NCBI GenBank assembly: GCA_001972305.1
Contig: BDDD01000314.1
Coordinates: 1 to 64,000 of the forward strand
Length of the DNA: 64,000 bases
Direction: 5' to 3'
From: Cephalotus follicularis
Taxonomy: Eukaryota > Streptophyta > Magnoliopsida > Oxalidales > Cephalotaceae
Each line of letters starts with the position of its first letter. The first letter of the stretch is position 1. Below are positions 22,506 through 33,575 of the stretch, one piece after another. The position numbers and the translations under genes were made by a program. The notes below the pieces were generated by a model. That model saw only the letters and a program-made list of their open reading frames with translations, was not told the DNA's origin and searched no databases.

Positions 22506-23303
22506 TAGGTGTAGAAATGCGTAAACTGATCGATTGAACTGATTGTGGTTACAAATATCCCTGATATGTTATATTGTAACTATTATTACTGATATTGGGT
22601 AAAATTTTTACTGTTATGAATACATATTCAAGAATTTTACCAACCTAATGCTTAAAGCATAAACAATGATTTGTAAACGGTTTTCTAATAGAAAATCTTA
22701 TTATCATACCAACTGTTATTTTCCTCGTGATAGAGGCACTGTTACTGTTTTGTTCTCCAATTGAGAACCATTATTGTATTGATATCGTTTTCCTCCTATG
22801 AGATGTACGATAAATGAATTGTTATATGTTCCTAAAGAAAACAACTTTTATATTGCATATTATTGATATATGTAATATTATTATTGAAATGCTTGAATTG
22901 TTTGTCTATGCTTATTGCCGTAGTTTAGTGATGGAGGATATCACTGACTACGGATGTGATTCTGGGTGCCATGAGTTGGCCAGAGTATCACCCAAACTTA
23001 TCTGCATTGCAGATCTTATTTGTTAAACTACCCGCCAATGCCGGTAGTAAATGTTACCTGCCTGTCATCTTCGGAGCGAAGGTGATAGTTAGGTGGTGCA
23101 CAGTTGGTGCTAGGAGTTAGCGATAGGTGACACCCAAACCACTGTATGAATTGATTGTACCCTTGTGCGGTATTCTTGCATATGTATTGTTTATGGCCAC
23201 TTGGCATGATTGCGTACCTATTGGGAATACATATATATGCCATTGCATTATCTGTCATACATATTTACATTTATAGATTCTTCTACATGCTTTATCTACC
23301 TAC

Positions 23304-23328
23304 TTAGCCAAGTGAGGACAACGGCTAA
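23304..23328 (+). other. Conserved LTR hairpin in solo LTR F
   Basis: TTAGCC-AAGTGAGGACAAC-GGCTAA lies 370 bp before the LTR end and is identical to the one in element 1. Confidence 0.75.
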
Positions 23329-24384
23329 CCTCTACAATTTCAGATTGAGCGAAGACTTGGAGATTGCTGCTGAAGCTTGGAGAGCTTTTGTTGTTCATCT
23401 TAAGGTTGTTATTTCTTTATGATGTATTGTATTTTCGTATCGAACGGTTCATACCCCGTTAATGTTGTATTTCCTTATGTAAAGATAATTGTTGGTTTAC
23501 CCGCACGTAGTATGGGATGCGTGCGGACAACTTGTCTTTATATTCCGGCTTATCGAATGCTTCTGCAAATTTTATTTATGAATTGTTGCTAGAATATTAC
23601 TATGCTTATTTCTGATATCGCCATGTATGCTTGTCCGACGTAACTTGAAAAAAAAGAAAGACGGGGTGTGACAGTTAGGGTTACAAAGAATCTATGGAAA
23701 ATTTTTTGTTCAAAGTTGTTTGAAAATGAATTTTAAGGCTATGGTTGTAAAGAGTAGATTATATTGAGTGTTTTTCTCTCTTGGACCTATGTCAAATATC
23801 AACTAAATCTCCTCCCCTAGATCATTCTTGGTGTTGGCATAAGTGGTGAATTTGGTGGTATTGTGGTTGTTTTTATCAAATTTTCATGACATAGTTGTAA
23901 AGAGAAAGATGTGGTGATGAATTTTCTCTTGGACTTTGACCTAAAAGCCACCACATCTCCTCCCGTAGATTTATCTTGATTTCGTCCCTAGTGGTGTGGC
24001 ATATGGTTTTATGTTTGTTTTCATGAAAATTGGTTACTAAAAATGGAATGAGGAGGTGGAAAGGAGAATTTTTTATGATGGTCATTTTCACCTCCACCAC
24101 CACCACCACAACTGGAAACCACCACAATCCTCCCTCCATGGTGGCAACATTACTCCATTAATGGAGACATAAAGTTTCTTACTTGGTCAATGGAGCATGA
24201 TATAATCATGAGATGATGATGTCATAGCCCACAAATGTTATAATGTTGTCATATTGGATAAGAATGGTTGAATTTTTGTACCAAAATATCTTATGTTGCA
24301 AGGCTTGATCCTAACTATTGGATGAGATCATAATGGAAGGTTAGGATTGAATGGGAGATGGAAAAGTCATGTGATGACACATAA

Positions 24385-24475
24385 GAAGGGTTTATGATTT
24401 AGGGTTTTGGAAACCATAAACCCTTCAGGTTTCCTAACCCTAGGACCATACCCTTAGGGTTTCCTAACCCTAGGT
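24385..24475 (+). repeat. 12-bp inverted repeat and paired 17-bp direct repeats in E leader
   Basis: GAAGGGTTTATG (24385-24396) and CATAAACCCTTC (24415-24426) are perfect reverse complements. Immediately after, GGTTTCCTAACCCTAGG occurs twice with a 12-nt spacer. The stretch is rich in AGGGTTT/CCCTAA but is not a telomeric tandem array. Confidence 0.85.
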
Positions 24476-25226
24476 GCCTAACCCTTAGGGTATTCTTTGA
24501 AACTTTCATAATTACTCAATCAATTAACTATGATGATAGTGGAAAATAAATCACAATTATTATTTTTTTCATGAGATTGAATGATAATATTTGTATGACG
24601 ATAGTTCACGGACTTGACCTAGTTTTAGGGTTTTATATTCAAGTGTTGAATGGTGTGTTTATTTATCTTTGATGGGAGTGTTTGTATTATTTTTTAATTG
24701 GGGCATGCATGCCTCTTCTCCCTCTTAATTCTATATCTATTAATTCTTTCTTCCTCCTTGTAACTCCCATTGATTTAGAATCAATGTTTCTTTAAGTTAT
24801 AGGTAGAAAATTGTATTTTACGGGCGAAAGTCGTAGCAAAATCGAAGGTTGAGAAGATTGGAGCCATTAAAGAGTATTACAAGACCCATGACATGTATTG
24901 GGATATAAATGTATGATTGTAATAATGACACCTAGGAATAAGACCAATGGCTTGCTTAGAGCTCAAGCAAGTCACAGTAATTAGAGTCCATGATCTATCA
25001 TGAGGGTGTAAGATGTCTGAGATGCATAATTAAATTATGTGCTAGAGATTCTAATGAACTATCCATATTCTGCCATGTACATGTAATTTGATTAATAACG
25101 GGTTGGCTAGTACAAAATGACCAAGTAAAGCCCTCATTTGTCATTTAATATCAAGTTAGAGTGAAACAGGCACAAGCTAGTGTCTGGTCGTTGCCTTCCA
25201 CAATTGCAATTGATATCGATGCTGCT

Positions 25227-25548
25227 AAAGGATGTAAGTGTTTTGGCCTATGTCAAGGTTTGCATTCTTTGATAGTATTTATATCAGTTGAACATGAGAT
25301 GTACAAATAGATGAATGATGAATGTGAGCGTTTTGGCCCCTGACAGGGTTTACATCCATTGGTTCATTATATGTTTATGGTGGGTTAGACTTGACTAGAA
25401 TACATATGACGTTTTGGCCCCTGTCAAGGTCATTTGTGGATTGGAGGCAAAAACAATGATTGGGAATCATACAGTTGTATGATTGGCAAGAGTTTGCCTA
25501 ACTGCAAGGGTCACTATAATGTTTTGGCCCTCGTCAAGGTTATAGTGA
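25227..25548 (+). repeat. Four tandem hairpins with a shared loop in E leader
   Basis: Loops starting at 25239, 25330, 25411 and 25520 share TTTTGGCC-N-TGTCAAGG. The stems differ. Unit 1, 25227-25238 with 25259-25270, gives 12 pairs including three G-T. Unit 2, 25317-25329 with 25348-25360, gives 12 of 13. Unit 3, 25402-25410 with 25429-25437, gives 8 of 9. Unit 4, TCACTATAA with TTATAGTGA, gives 9 of 9. Different stems that still pair suggest the structure is what was kept. Confidence 0.8.
25465..25484 (+). other. Perfect 8-bp hairpin between leader units 3 and 4
   Basis: AATCATAC and GTATGATT are perfect reverse complements around a 4-nt AGTT loop. Confidence 0.85.
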
Positions 25549-25777
25549 ACATGTTACAGGATTTTGATCCCCATTTAGAAATAAGATCCATGATATTTGG
25601 ATTGTTATTTCCTGTCTCTCATATTTTTGAGGGTTATGGGATTCACATAAAACATTGGGACCCTAAGAGGCACCTATACCTAAAAGATTAAAGACCAAAT
25701 CTTTATGGTTTTAAACGTAAAATTGAATTTATCTGCTTTATTAATTATTGTCTTTATTTTAATCTACTGATATCGTA

Positions 25778-27550
25778 ATGACCGACCCTTTAGCAATTAT
25801 TCTTGAGAAGAATATGCTTACAGGCTCGAGTGGCAGAAAGGGAAAGGGAGCACCCGTTATGGTTGTAGGAAAGACTTCAAGGCCTAAGTGGTTAGGCAGG
25901 CCCAAGAAGATGGGCAAGAAGAAGTTGTTGTCACCTAAATCGGTAGTCTCCAAACCAGCTCATTCTAAGTTTGTAACACCTGCTATGGCTATTATTGCTC
26001 CTGCTGAGGCTTCGACCCCTCATACAGACACCCTTGTGAAGGGATCGTGCTTCTATTGTGGGAAGACGGGCCATTGGAAAAGGTATTGCCCTGCATACCT
26101 GAATTCAATTGGCAAAGGTTTGTCTCTAGTTTTGGTTATCGACATTAATATGTATTTACCTTACTCTTCTTCATGGATATTAGATAGTAGATGTGGATCT
26201 CACATATGTTCTAATATTCAAGACCTCAATGAAAGAAGAGATCTTCTAAAAGGCGAGGTGGATCTGTGGCTTGCTGATGGCTCATTGCTTAAAGCCATAG
26301 TTGTAGGTTCAGTTTTCCTGAAGAGGCCTAAGGGCATGACTCTTGTCTTAAGGAACTATTATAATGTACCTCGCATTATGCGAAACATCATATCACTCCC
26401 TGTATTAGATACAGAGGGTTTTACTTTCATAACTAAGGACAAGTGTTGTAATATTATGCATGGGGATGTTTTATATGCCACTAGCATGTTAAATTCTGGT
26501 TTATACATATTAAATGAATACGAAACTGTTTGCAATATCCAAAATGTGGTAAAAGAAAAAGAGATGAAAGTAATCCATCTTACTTATAACACTACAGACT
26601 TGGTCATGTTGGTGTAAAGAGAGTTCGTAGGTTGGTCTTGGATGGATACTTTGTATTTCAACATATGAACCGTTTCCAACTTGTGAACCTTGTCTCAAGA
26701 GTAAAATGACCAAATCTCCTTTTACAGGGAAAGAGGAGAGGTCCTCAAAACTGTTAGGGCTTGTGCACACTGATGTGTGTGGACCCATTATAGTGGCTGC
26801 TAGAGGTGGATATTCCTACTTCATAATCTTTACCGATGATCATTCTCAGTTTGGTTATTTGTATCCGATGAGGTACAAGTCTGAAGCCTTTGATAAATTT
26901 AAAGAATTCAGAGAGGAAATAGAAAAACAGACTAGTAAAAGTTTGAAAACTCTTCGATCAGATCGAGGTGGTGAGTATCTCTCCACTGAGTACTTGACTT
27001 ATCTAAGAGATAATGAGATTATCTCTCAATGGACGCCTCCTAGTACACCACAGCATAATGCAGTGTCCGAAATGAGGAATCGCACCTTGCTTGACATGGT
27101 ACGTACCATGATGAGTCATGCTGAACTTCCACTGTTTTTCTGGGGTTATGCCTTGGAGACTGTTGTTCTCATATTGAACAGGATTCCAACTAAATCTGCT
27201 CCTAAAACTCCATATGAAATATGGAATGGAAAGAAACCCAGTCTTAGTTATCTAAGGATTTAGGGTTGTCCAGCATATGTCAAGTAGGCGGCAGATAAAT
27301 TAAACTCTAGGTCCATAAAATGTAAAGTTGTGGGATATTCTAAGGAAACGAGATGATATTATTTCTACTACCCACTTGAGAACAAAGTGTTTGTTGCCAG
27401 GCAAGCTACGTTTCTTGAGAAGGACTTCCTATTCTAAGACATTAGTGGGAGTAGAATCGAGTTGGATGAACAATCCATAGCTCCATAAGTTGAGGACATA
27501 TCTACACCTGTTCAAGTTGATGAGCCTATAACATCAACACCCACAGACAC
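25778..27550 (+). pseudogene. Copia E: zinc knuckle, protease and integrase region
   Basis: The left part has a basic stretch (KMGKKK, RKGKG), then a CCHC zinc knuckle (CFYCGKTGHWKRYC, pattern CX2CX4HX4C) that binds RNA in gag. Next is a copia-type protease region (SWILDSRCGSHIC, in the place of the D-S/T-G active site). The integrase core follows, with [17 protein letters not shown] and the [13 protein letters not shown] glutamate, the three acidic blocks of the DDE site. Then come the [14 protein letters not shown] and [18 protein letters not shown] blocks. The order protease, integrase, reverse transcriptase is that of Ty1/copia. The region is broken, and it ends where copia G was inserted. 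Confidence 0.9.
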
Positions 27551-27999
27551 TGTTGGCCCGGTCGATTTTGGGTTTAGGATGCAAGTGTGTATAATTTTAA
27601 TTTTTCAAAAACACCAAGACACGAAGTCAAGGTCACACTTACATCTTACTACCAAAATCTATGTGCCTAGGATCTCCGTTTAATATTCAATCGAACAAAA
27701 CGAAAAGTCAAGCATACATCCACATTACCGAAACCGATTCGGTAAACAATAAATATAAGAGATTAGGAACCATACCATTGTTGGCGGCTCCATCACTTTT
27801 CCGCTACGCGCTTGCAGAAGCAACTACTGGTTACCGGCTCCACTACCAGTTTCCAGCCAGTCCACGAAAACTTCAAGCAAGACATCAACGGACTCAAAAA
27901 AAATATGCTCTACCCGTTGCTGGCGGAGACGCGCCAGGAAGCACCTCGGAGCGTCATGACTCGGCGGACAGTGGCAACAAACGTACGCACTGAGTTTTG

Positions 28000-28155
28000 A
28001 CTCAGTGCGACTCGATCAACTCGCCATTGATCGGCTGCGACATATGTGGACACCCACACGCTGACAAACGCACATGTGGCTGAGACTCGCCGTGACTAGG
28101 CGTGGAACGCCTAGTCACGGCGTACAGTGAGTCGACTCGGCAGAGTCGACTCAAC
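28000..28155 (-). repeat. GAGTCGACTC palindrome cluster in copia G LTR
   Basis: GACTCAGTGCGACTCG, GAGACTCGCCG, GAGTCGACTCGG and GAGTCGACTCAAC lie here; the last two perfect GAGTCGACTC cores are 15 bp apart. This is a copia LTR, yet it uses the same TCGA-centred style as the gypsy LTRs, and shares this spelling with solo LTR A. Confidence 0.75.
28088..28122. other. Perfect 16-bp inverted repeat with 3-nt loop
   Basis: CGCCGTGACTAGGCGT (28088-28103) and ACGCCTAGTCACGGCG (28107-28122) are exact reverse complements around GGA. The 5' LTR of the same element lacks this segment near 42270. Confidence 0.95.
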
Positions 28156-29986
28156 AAAACGAATCTGGCCACAAACGCAACAAAAAACATCGGGAAAAGC
28201 CTAAACTAGGGTCAAGGTGGGTAGAGCCAAAGCTAGGCACCACCTACGGTGACTGTCGGCGGCCGAAGAGACGCCAGCAGTGGGAAGACGCAAAAACGCG
28301 TCTCGGTCAAACAGAGAGAGAAGAAGAAAATGAGGAGAGAAGGGGAAGACGGTTACCGTGGATGAAAGTCCGCCTCTTTCCCCGGCCACCGACACCAGCG
28401 GCGTCGCCTTCTCCGGCCAGATCATGCTCCTGGCGCTGATCACGCACCCGGTGCTATTCTCCCCTGTTTTGCCCGTTACCCGTGCGTAGTAGCGTGTTGT
28501 GTTGCCAATTTTGACCAAGTCAAAACATAAAAGTCTCTTTCTCCTTTTGTATTAAAAATAACACAATAAAAAGTTTCTCTCTTTGTTGTAAGTTATGTGC
28601 CCTCGCACATGGTATGTTAAACATACTCCCACTATGGTTTCTCTTAATATATTAATTTGACAATATGGTGGTAAATTTAAATTTATAAATAAACCACTAA
28701 TGCCAATTAAATATATATTAGTTAAAACTAGATTTTCCGCCAAGCTAGAATATGTGTAGTATGCATCGCTTTTCCAATAATCAGGTGGGACCCGAAAGCT
28801 CGGTTTAAATCCGGTATTACTATAAATTTCTCAGAACATCCCATGAGTTCTGGTACGACTATCCCAATAGTCCCCGACTATTAAAACAGCCCCGGTGTGA
28901 ATCCCATCACCCCCCGGATTCGTAGAATTAACTATGTCTATAAGTCGACATTCGGTAAACCAGTACTTAATCCAGTCATCGACATATGTGTCATGTATCC
29001 TACGTCATACTTGGCTCCGACCGCGACCTAGGGTTCGGAATAATGTCACCCCCAGGTAAAGTCGCGATAACTATAAATTTATGTACGCATTGAGACTTTT
29101 GGCAAACATCCCCGGAAACCCCGTTTCAAGTCTGTCTATACCTGATCATGGTTTTATGAGTCTCAACGAAAATAAATAATATAGAGCCAATCACCCTTCA
29201 TACGGGTGTGACGATCCCTTATTGCGAACTCGCCCATACATCTCAATGAAACTCCTACAAGGCCCAAAGACAACCCTTTTGCCAGCACGTGGCTAGTGCT
29301 GGGGAAGGCAGAAATCAAAGCCAAGCAGTCACAACACAACGCATGCCAGCTGCTCATGTCTAACGATACAACGTAGCTCCACAAATTGTCTACTAGTCAC
29401 CATAGACTATACACTACGAGACTATAGGAATCCTATTGACATAGGTATGACTTTCCAAATAGGTTTCCTATGGTGGGTCTGTTCAGTCTCCTGCTCCTTA
29501 GCACAAACCCTGTATTATGCTTTAGGATAAATCAAAATGGTAATGAGATGGTCCATCCTCCACATTCCCCGGGAGCAAGCATAATACGGAAAGTCTTTAC
29601 GGTTCAACAATTGCTCGAAGAAAGTGAACCTATGACTTTGAACGTTTTATCAGAAAGGAGTAAGGATCTCATTCTCATAACCTCTCAGGCATGAGATCCA
29701 ACCCCTCGAACGATAGGGCACTATATGTGTACTCGGATGACATGGTGATCACTCGATCCATTTAAGATGGTTTGGGATATACATATAGCTGGTTGCCATT
29801 GTTGATTGAATATGCACTATTAAACATGAAAAGGAATTCAGATTGTATAAATAGAAAGTGTAATATACACACATGCAGCCGCCCCGCGGCTTAAAGAGAT
29901 ATCTCCAGTTAAGGACTGCATCTCATACATACATATATATTTATGAAGAGCCACCTCGTGGCATGCAGGGACACCCCTACTCTAAC

Positions 29987-31371
29987 TCTCCCACTTGGCC
30001 CTCAAGCCATGAAGGCCTTTAGCCTAAGCTAATCACACTTCTATTGTCGCTCAAGTACTACTAATGCTCAAGGCATTGGTTAGTGGGTCTGCCAAAATTT
30101 GCTATTGTTGCAAATCTCTCTAGGATAATGTTTCCTCTATATACGATCACATAAATCATATAATATAATGATACTGTTGCTTAAGTTTAGAGCGGTAATG
30201 AGACTGGGTTCCATAGCCTATGCAAAGGCCCCCTATCTTTGTCACTCTACACAGTAGGACGAACGATAGATGGAACTACATGAAGTTCCACAATGAACTT
30301 CCGCTACCAAACAACAACTTTTCGGTATCATAGGTTATGACATACTCTTATTGCATGGTTGAGTCAACAATATCCCACTATTGTAGACTCTTCCAACTCA
30401 CATAGCACCTTCGTTCAGGACAATCACATATCCATAATGATGTCGTGATCATTTAGATCACAATTGAAATTAGAGTCAGCAAAACTCTTATTCAATTTCA
30501 CTATCTTCTCCAGATGTCAAGAAGAAATCCTGAGTCACTCTCAGATGTCTTTGACAATTCACAGTGCCTTTCACAGGGATTAGACCGATGATTGACTAGC
30601 CAAACCCTTAGGCTTTTACGATGTCAGGCCTAGTACAAAGTATGATATTGCATGATGTAACCTATAGCCGAAGCTTAAGGTAGTCCATTCATGCAACACT
30701 TTCCTCTAACGTCTCTTTCAACATCCTCTTAGAAAGATGAATTCCTTGGCTAATTGGCAATAAGCCAAACGTGGAATTCAGAGGTCCATACTATATCGGC
30801 ATCCTGCTGATGTACTGGCTTTGGGAAAGTCCAAACAACCTACTTGATCTACTCTTAAGATCTTTATTCTAAAAAACGTAGGAAGTCTCTCCCAAATCCT
30901 TTTGGACAAGTTTTTGGTTAATTGTACGATAACATGGCTACATCATATCCAATGAGTAGTATGTTAACTAAGTACAGTACCAAGAAAGTGATATATGGGA
31001 TATCTTATTTCTGGTAGACATAAGGCATAGCATCGTTTTGATGAAATCAAAAACATATGTTTTAGCTACGGATGCTTGCTTAAGGTCATACACAAACCTT
31101 AGGAGTTAGCACACACTCTGTGCTAATGTTCCTTGGATGTAAACCTCTCTGGTTTGAGACATTAAGATGTCCTCTTCAAGATAGTCCTTTTTCAAGGTTA
31201 TCTTGACATCCTTATGCCATTTGTTATATCCAGAATGAGTGGCAATTACAAGCATCATCCGAATGGACTTAATCATTACGATTTAAAGGTTTGAACATTT
31301 TCCATAAACGCCTATCTTCCTCTTGAAGATATATATGCAACCATTAAGAAACCTGCCTATGGGAGCATTAA
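29987..31371 (-). pseudogene. Copia G: RT / RNase H end (degraded)
   Basis: On the minus strand the far left shows the end of a copia RNase H region (ADPLTNALS-like) and then a purine tract, AAGTGGGAGA, against the LTR. The rest is weakly conserved copia RT/RNase H sequence with many breaks. The right edge is the ATTAA insertion point of solo LTR I. Confidence 0.7.
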
Positions 31372-31767
31372 TGTCACACCCCGTTTACAATAAACGCAGC
31401 ATTAAAGCGGTAAAGGCAATTAACGTAAAAATACAGCTCATGCAAAACCGTGGAATTTAAAACTTTTTCAAGTAACAGTTGCGGAAGCATCTCAAAACAT
31501 AAGCCGTAACACGTAACGTGCGTCCCATACCGCACGCTATTCAAATACAAGCTATCACAGTGTTAATCGCCCATTAAACGGAGCGTGAAATTACAGTACA
31601 ATATAAAATTCCTTCAAAAGTAGAGCCATAACAACGGCACATTCGGAAAACATAATCCACACGGGTTTATCACAAAACAAAATGATAAACAAAACAGGAA
31701 TATAACTGCTTGGTCTTTGTCCAGGCCGTCCCAACAGTCCACTGCATCAATCTGTAAAGTAGGGGGG

Positions 31768-31792
31768 TTAGCCTTTGTCATCACTCGGCTAA
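31768..31792 (-). other. Conserved LTR hairpin in solo LTR I
   Basis: TTAGCC-TTTGTCATCACTC-GGCTAA lies 420 bp from the LTR 3' end and is in the same block as in A and B. Confidence 0.75.
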
Positions 31793-32089
31793 GTCATAAC
31801 AGTAATTCGGGATTAACATAAAGCATGTCATGATATGAATGCATAATGATGCAGTGCAGTGGAGACTCAGTTTATACATATATAAAAATACGTATCTCAG
31901 TACAGTAAAATATCAGTGTTACATATAAAAATATGTGTATACAGTAACAGTACAGTAGTAACCCGGCCAGGGCTACGTCAACAAATACAGTAATGTCCAA
32001 GAAGGACCAACAGGCAGTACAGTATGTCCGCATAGGACCACAACAGGCAGTATGTGTAAGGGCCCAAATTTCCATGTAAGATATTATTT

Positions 32090-33375
32090 ATGTTTGCTAT
32101 TGTGTACGGGACGGGAGTGTGTTACAAATGTGGAAAGCAAGGACACTTAGCTAAAGAGTGTCAACAAGGAACAAACCAAGCTCAGAAACAAAGGACGATC
32201 AGATGTTACAACTGTGGTCAAGAAGGACATGTGTCCACTTACTGCACCCGACCTAAGACGGGAGGGCAAGGAGGGAACGGAGCCCAGCAACGAAGAGCAC
32301 CAGCAAGAACCTATGCCATGACGGCTGAAGAGGTGGAAAATTCCAATGACGTGGTGACAGGTACTTTTCCCGTATGCTCTAAATCTGCATATGTATTGTT
32401 TGATAAGGGAGCGACGCATTCTTTTGTGTTTATCTTTTGCACGATATTTAAGCAGCCCATCACAATATTTGGAGATAGGTTTAGCTGTTGAAACTCCCAA
32501 GTGGTAATACTTTGGTAGCTGATAAAGTGCACAAGTCTTGTGACCTAATGTTATGTGATAGGATGATGCTAGTAGACTTAGTACCTCTAGCAATCCTAAA
32601 GTTTGACATCATACTAGGCATGGATTGGCTTTCGGCGAATCATGCTAGTGTTGACTGTTTTAAGAAAGAAGTTAAGTTTTCTTTACCGAAACAACTTGAG
32701 TTTGTTTTTCGAAGTGAGGGAGTCAGTGAACCCTTAAAGATCATATCGACGATGCAAGCTAAGCGATTACTGGAAAGAGGATGCCAAGGATATCTTGCCT
32801 ATGTGATGGATACCGATAAAGACAAGATGAAGATAGAAGAGTTACATGTTGTTAAGGAGTTCACCGATGTTTTTCCTGAAGATTTACCTGGTATGCCACC
32901 AGATCGAGAAGTGGAGTTTACTATTGACGTGGTGCCAGGAACAGCTCCTATTTCAAAGGGCCCTTACCGTATGGCACCAGCTGAACTGAAGGAATTGAAG
33001 CATCAATTACAAGAGCTTTTGGATAAAGGATTTATCCGACCGAGTGTATCACCATGGGGTGCACCGGTATTGTTTGTGAAAAAGAAGGACGGGACGATGA
33101 GACTATGCATTGACTACCGAGAGTTGAATCAAGTCACCATCAAGAACAAGTACCCACTACCAAGGATTGATGACTTGTTCGACCAGCTCAAGAATGCTCG
33201 ATACTTTTCGAAGATTGATCTTAGATCGGGTTACCATCAAGTGAAAGTTAAGAAAGAGGATATACCAAAAACTGCTTTTCGGACAAGATATGGGCATTAC
33301 GAGTTTTTGGTAATGTCATTGATTGCACCATTCAATACCATCCGGGTAAAGCGAATGTTGTGGCAGACGCCCTAA
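32090..33375 (+). pseudogene. Element H: gag zinc knuckles, protease and reverse transcriptase region
   Basis: Two CCHC zinc knuckles stand side by side (CYKCGKQGHLAKEC and CYNCGQEGHVSTYC), a pair typical of Tekay/Del gag. The protease region includes a VLFDKGATHSFV block, in the position of the aspartic D-T/S-G-A site, and [19 protein letters not shown]. Reverse transcriptase follows with [49 protein letters not shown] and [13 protein letters not shown]. The later RT and RNase H domains are not recognisable. The coding region is not intact. Confidence 0.92.
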
Positions 33376-33575
33376 GTAGAAAAAGTACGGGGAACTTGGC
33401 GACGATGATCACTACATAGGAAGAATTGATAAAGGATTTCCAACGAATGAACTTGGAAGTGATAAGACAAAAAGAAGGGGCTTCCCTATTTCAAGTCATA
33501 GCACAACCTTCTCTAGTTGAGAGAATAAAACAAAGTCAGTTTGAGGACTTGGAATAAAAGGAAATAGCAGAGGGA

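Larger units (their letters stand above)
20967..23673 (+). mobile_element. Solo LTR F (gypsy, plus strand)
   Basis: It runs from TGTAATAACCTC to GGGGTGTGACA and is flanked by perfect GTTAG duplications (20962-20966 and 23674-23678). At 2.7 kb it is related to the LTRs of element 1, K and J. It sits in the leader of copia E about 90 bp after the primer site. It holds two GCGTCGACGC-type clusters, a (TA)9 run at 21901-21918 and the conserved hairpin at 23304-23328. It has no open frame of note. Confidence 0.95.
23679..25777 (+). other. Long non-coding, repeat- and hairpin-rich leader of copia E
   Basis: About 2.1 kb between solo LTR F and the zinc-knuckle region shows no recognisable gag capsid domain. 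It holds two diverged copies of a block (23740-23830 and 23885-23975, both with GTTGTAAAGAG and ATCTCCTCCC). It also has a 12-bp perfect inverted repeat (24385-24426) followed by two copies of GGTTTCCTAACCCTAGG, a CCACCACCACC run, four loop-sharing hairpins (25227-25548) and one further 8-bp hairpin (25465-25484). This amount of structure suggests an RNA-level role such as packaging or dimerisation; that is inference. Confidence 0.7.
27551..29986 (-). repeat. 3' LTR of copia G (2.4 kb)
   Basis: It starts TGTTGGCCCGGTCG and ends CCCCTACTCTAAC on the plus strand. It carries GAGTCGACTC-type palindromes near 28000-28155 and a perfect 16-bp hairpin (28088-28122) absent from the partner LTR. It is about 96% identical to the partner where compared. 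The plus-strand TATAAATAG near 29849 points the wrong way for this minus-strand element. Confidence 0.9.

Noticed and set aside
24380-24490. Telomere-like AGGGTTT/CCCTAA sequence
   Set aside because: The motifs are not in tandem 7-bp repeats; they are part of an inverted repeat and a direct repeat in the copia E leader.
25434-25691. 85-codon open frame as part of copia E gag
   Set aside because: It overlaps the third and fourth hairpins, has no capsid or zinc-knuckle features and starts at an internal ATG.
29848-29856. TATAAATAG as promoter of copia G
   Set aside because: It lies on the plus strand while primer site, gag and purine tract show that G is on the minus strand.
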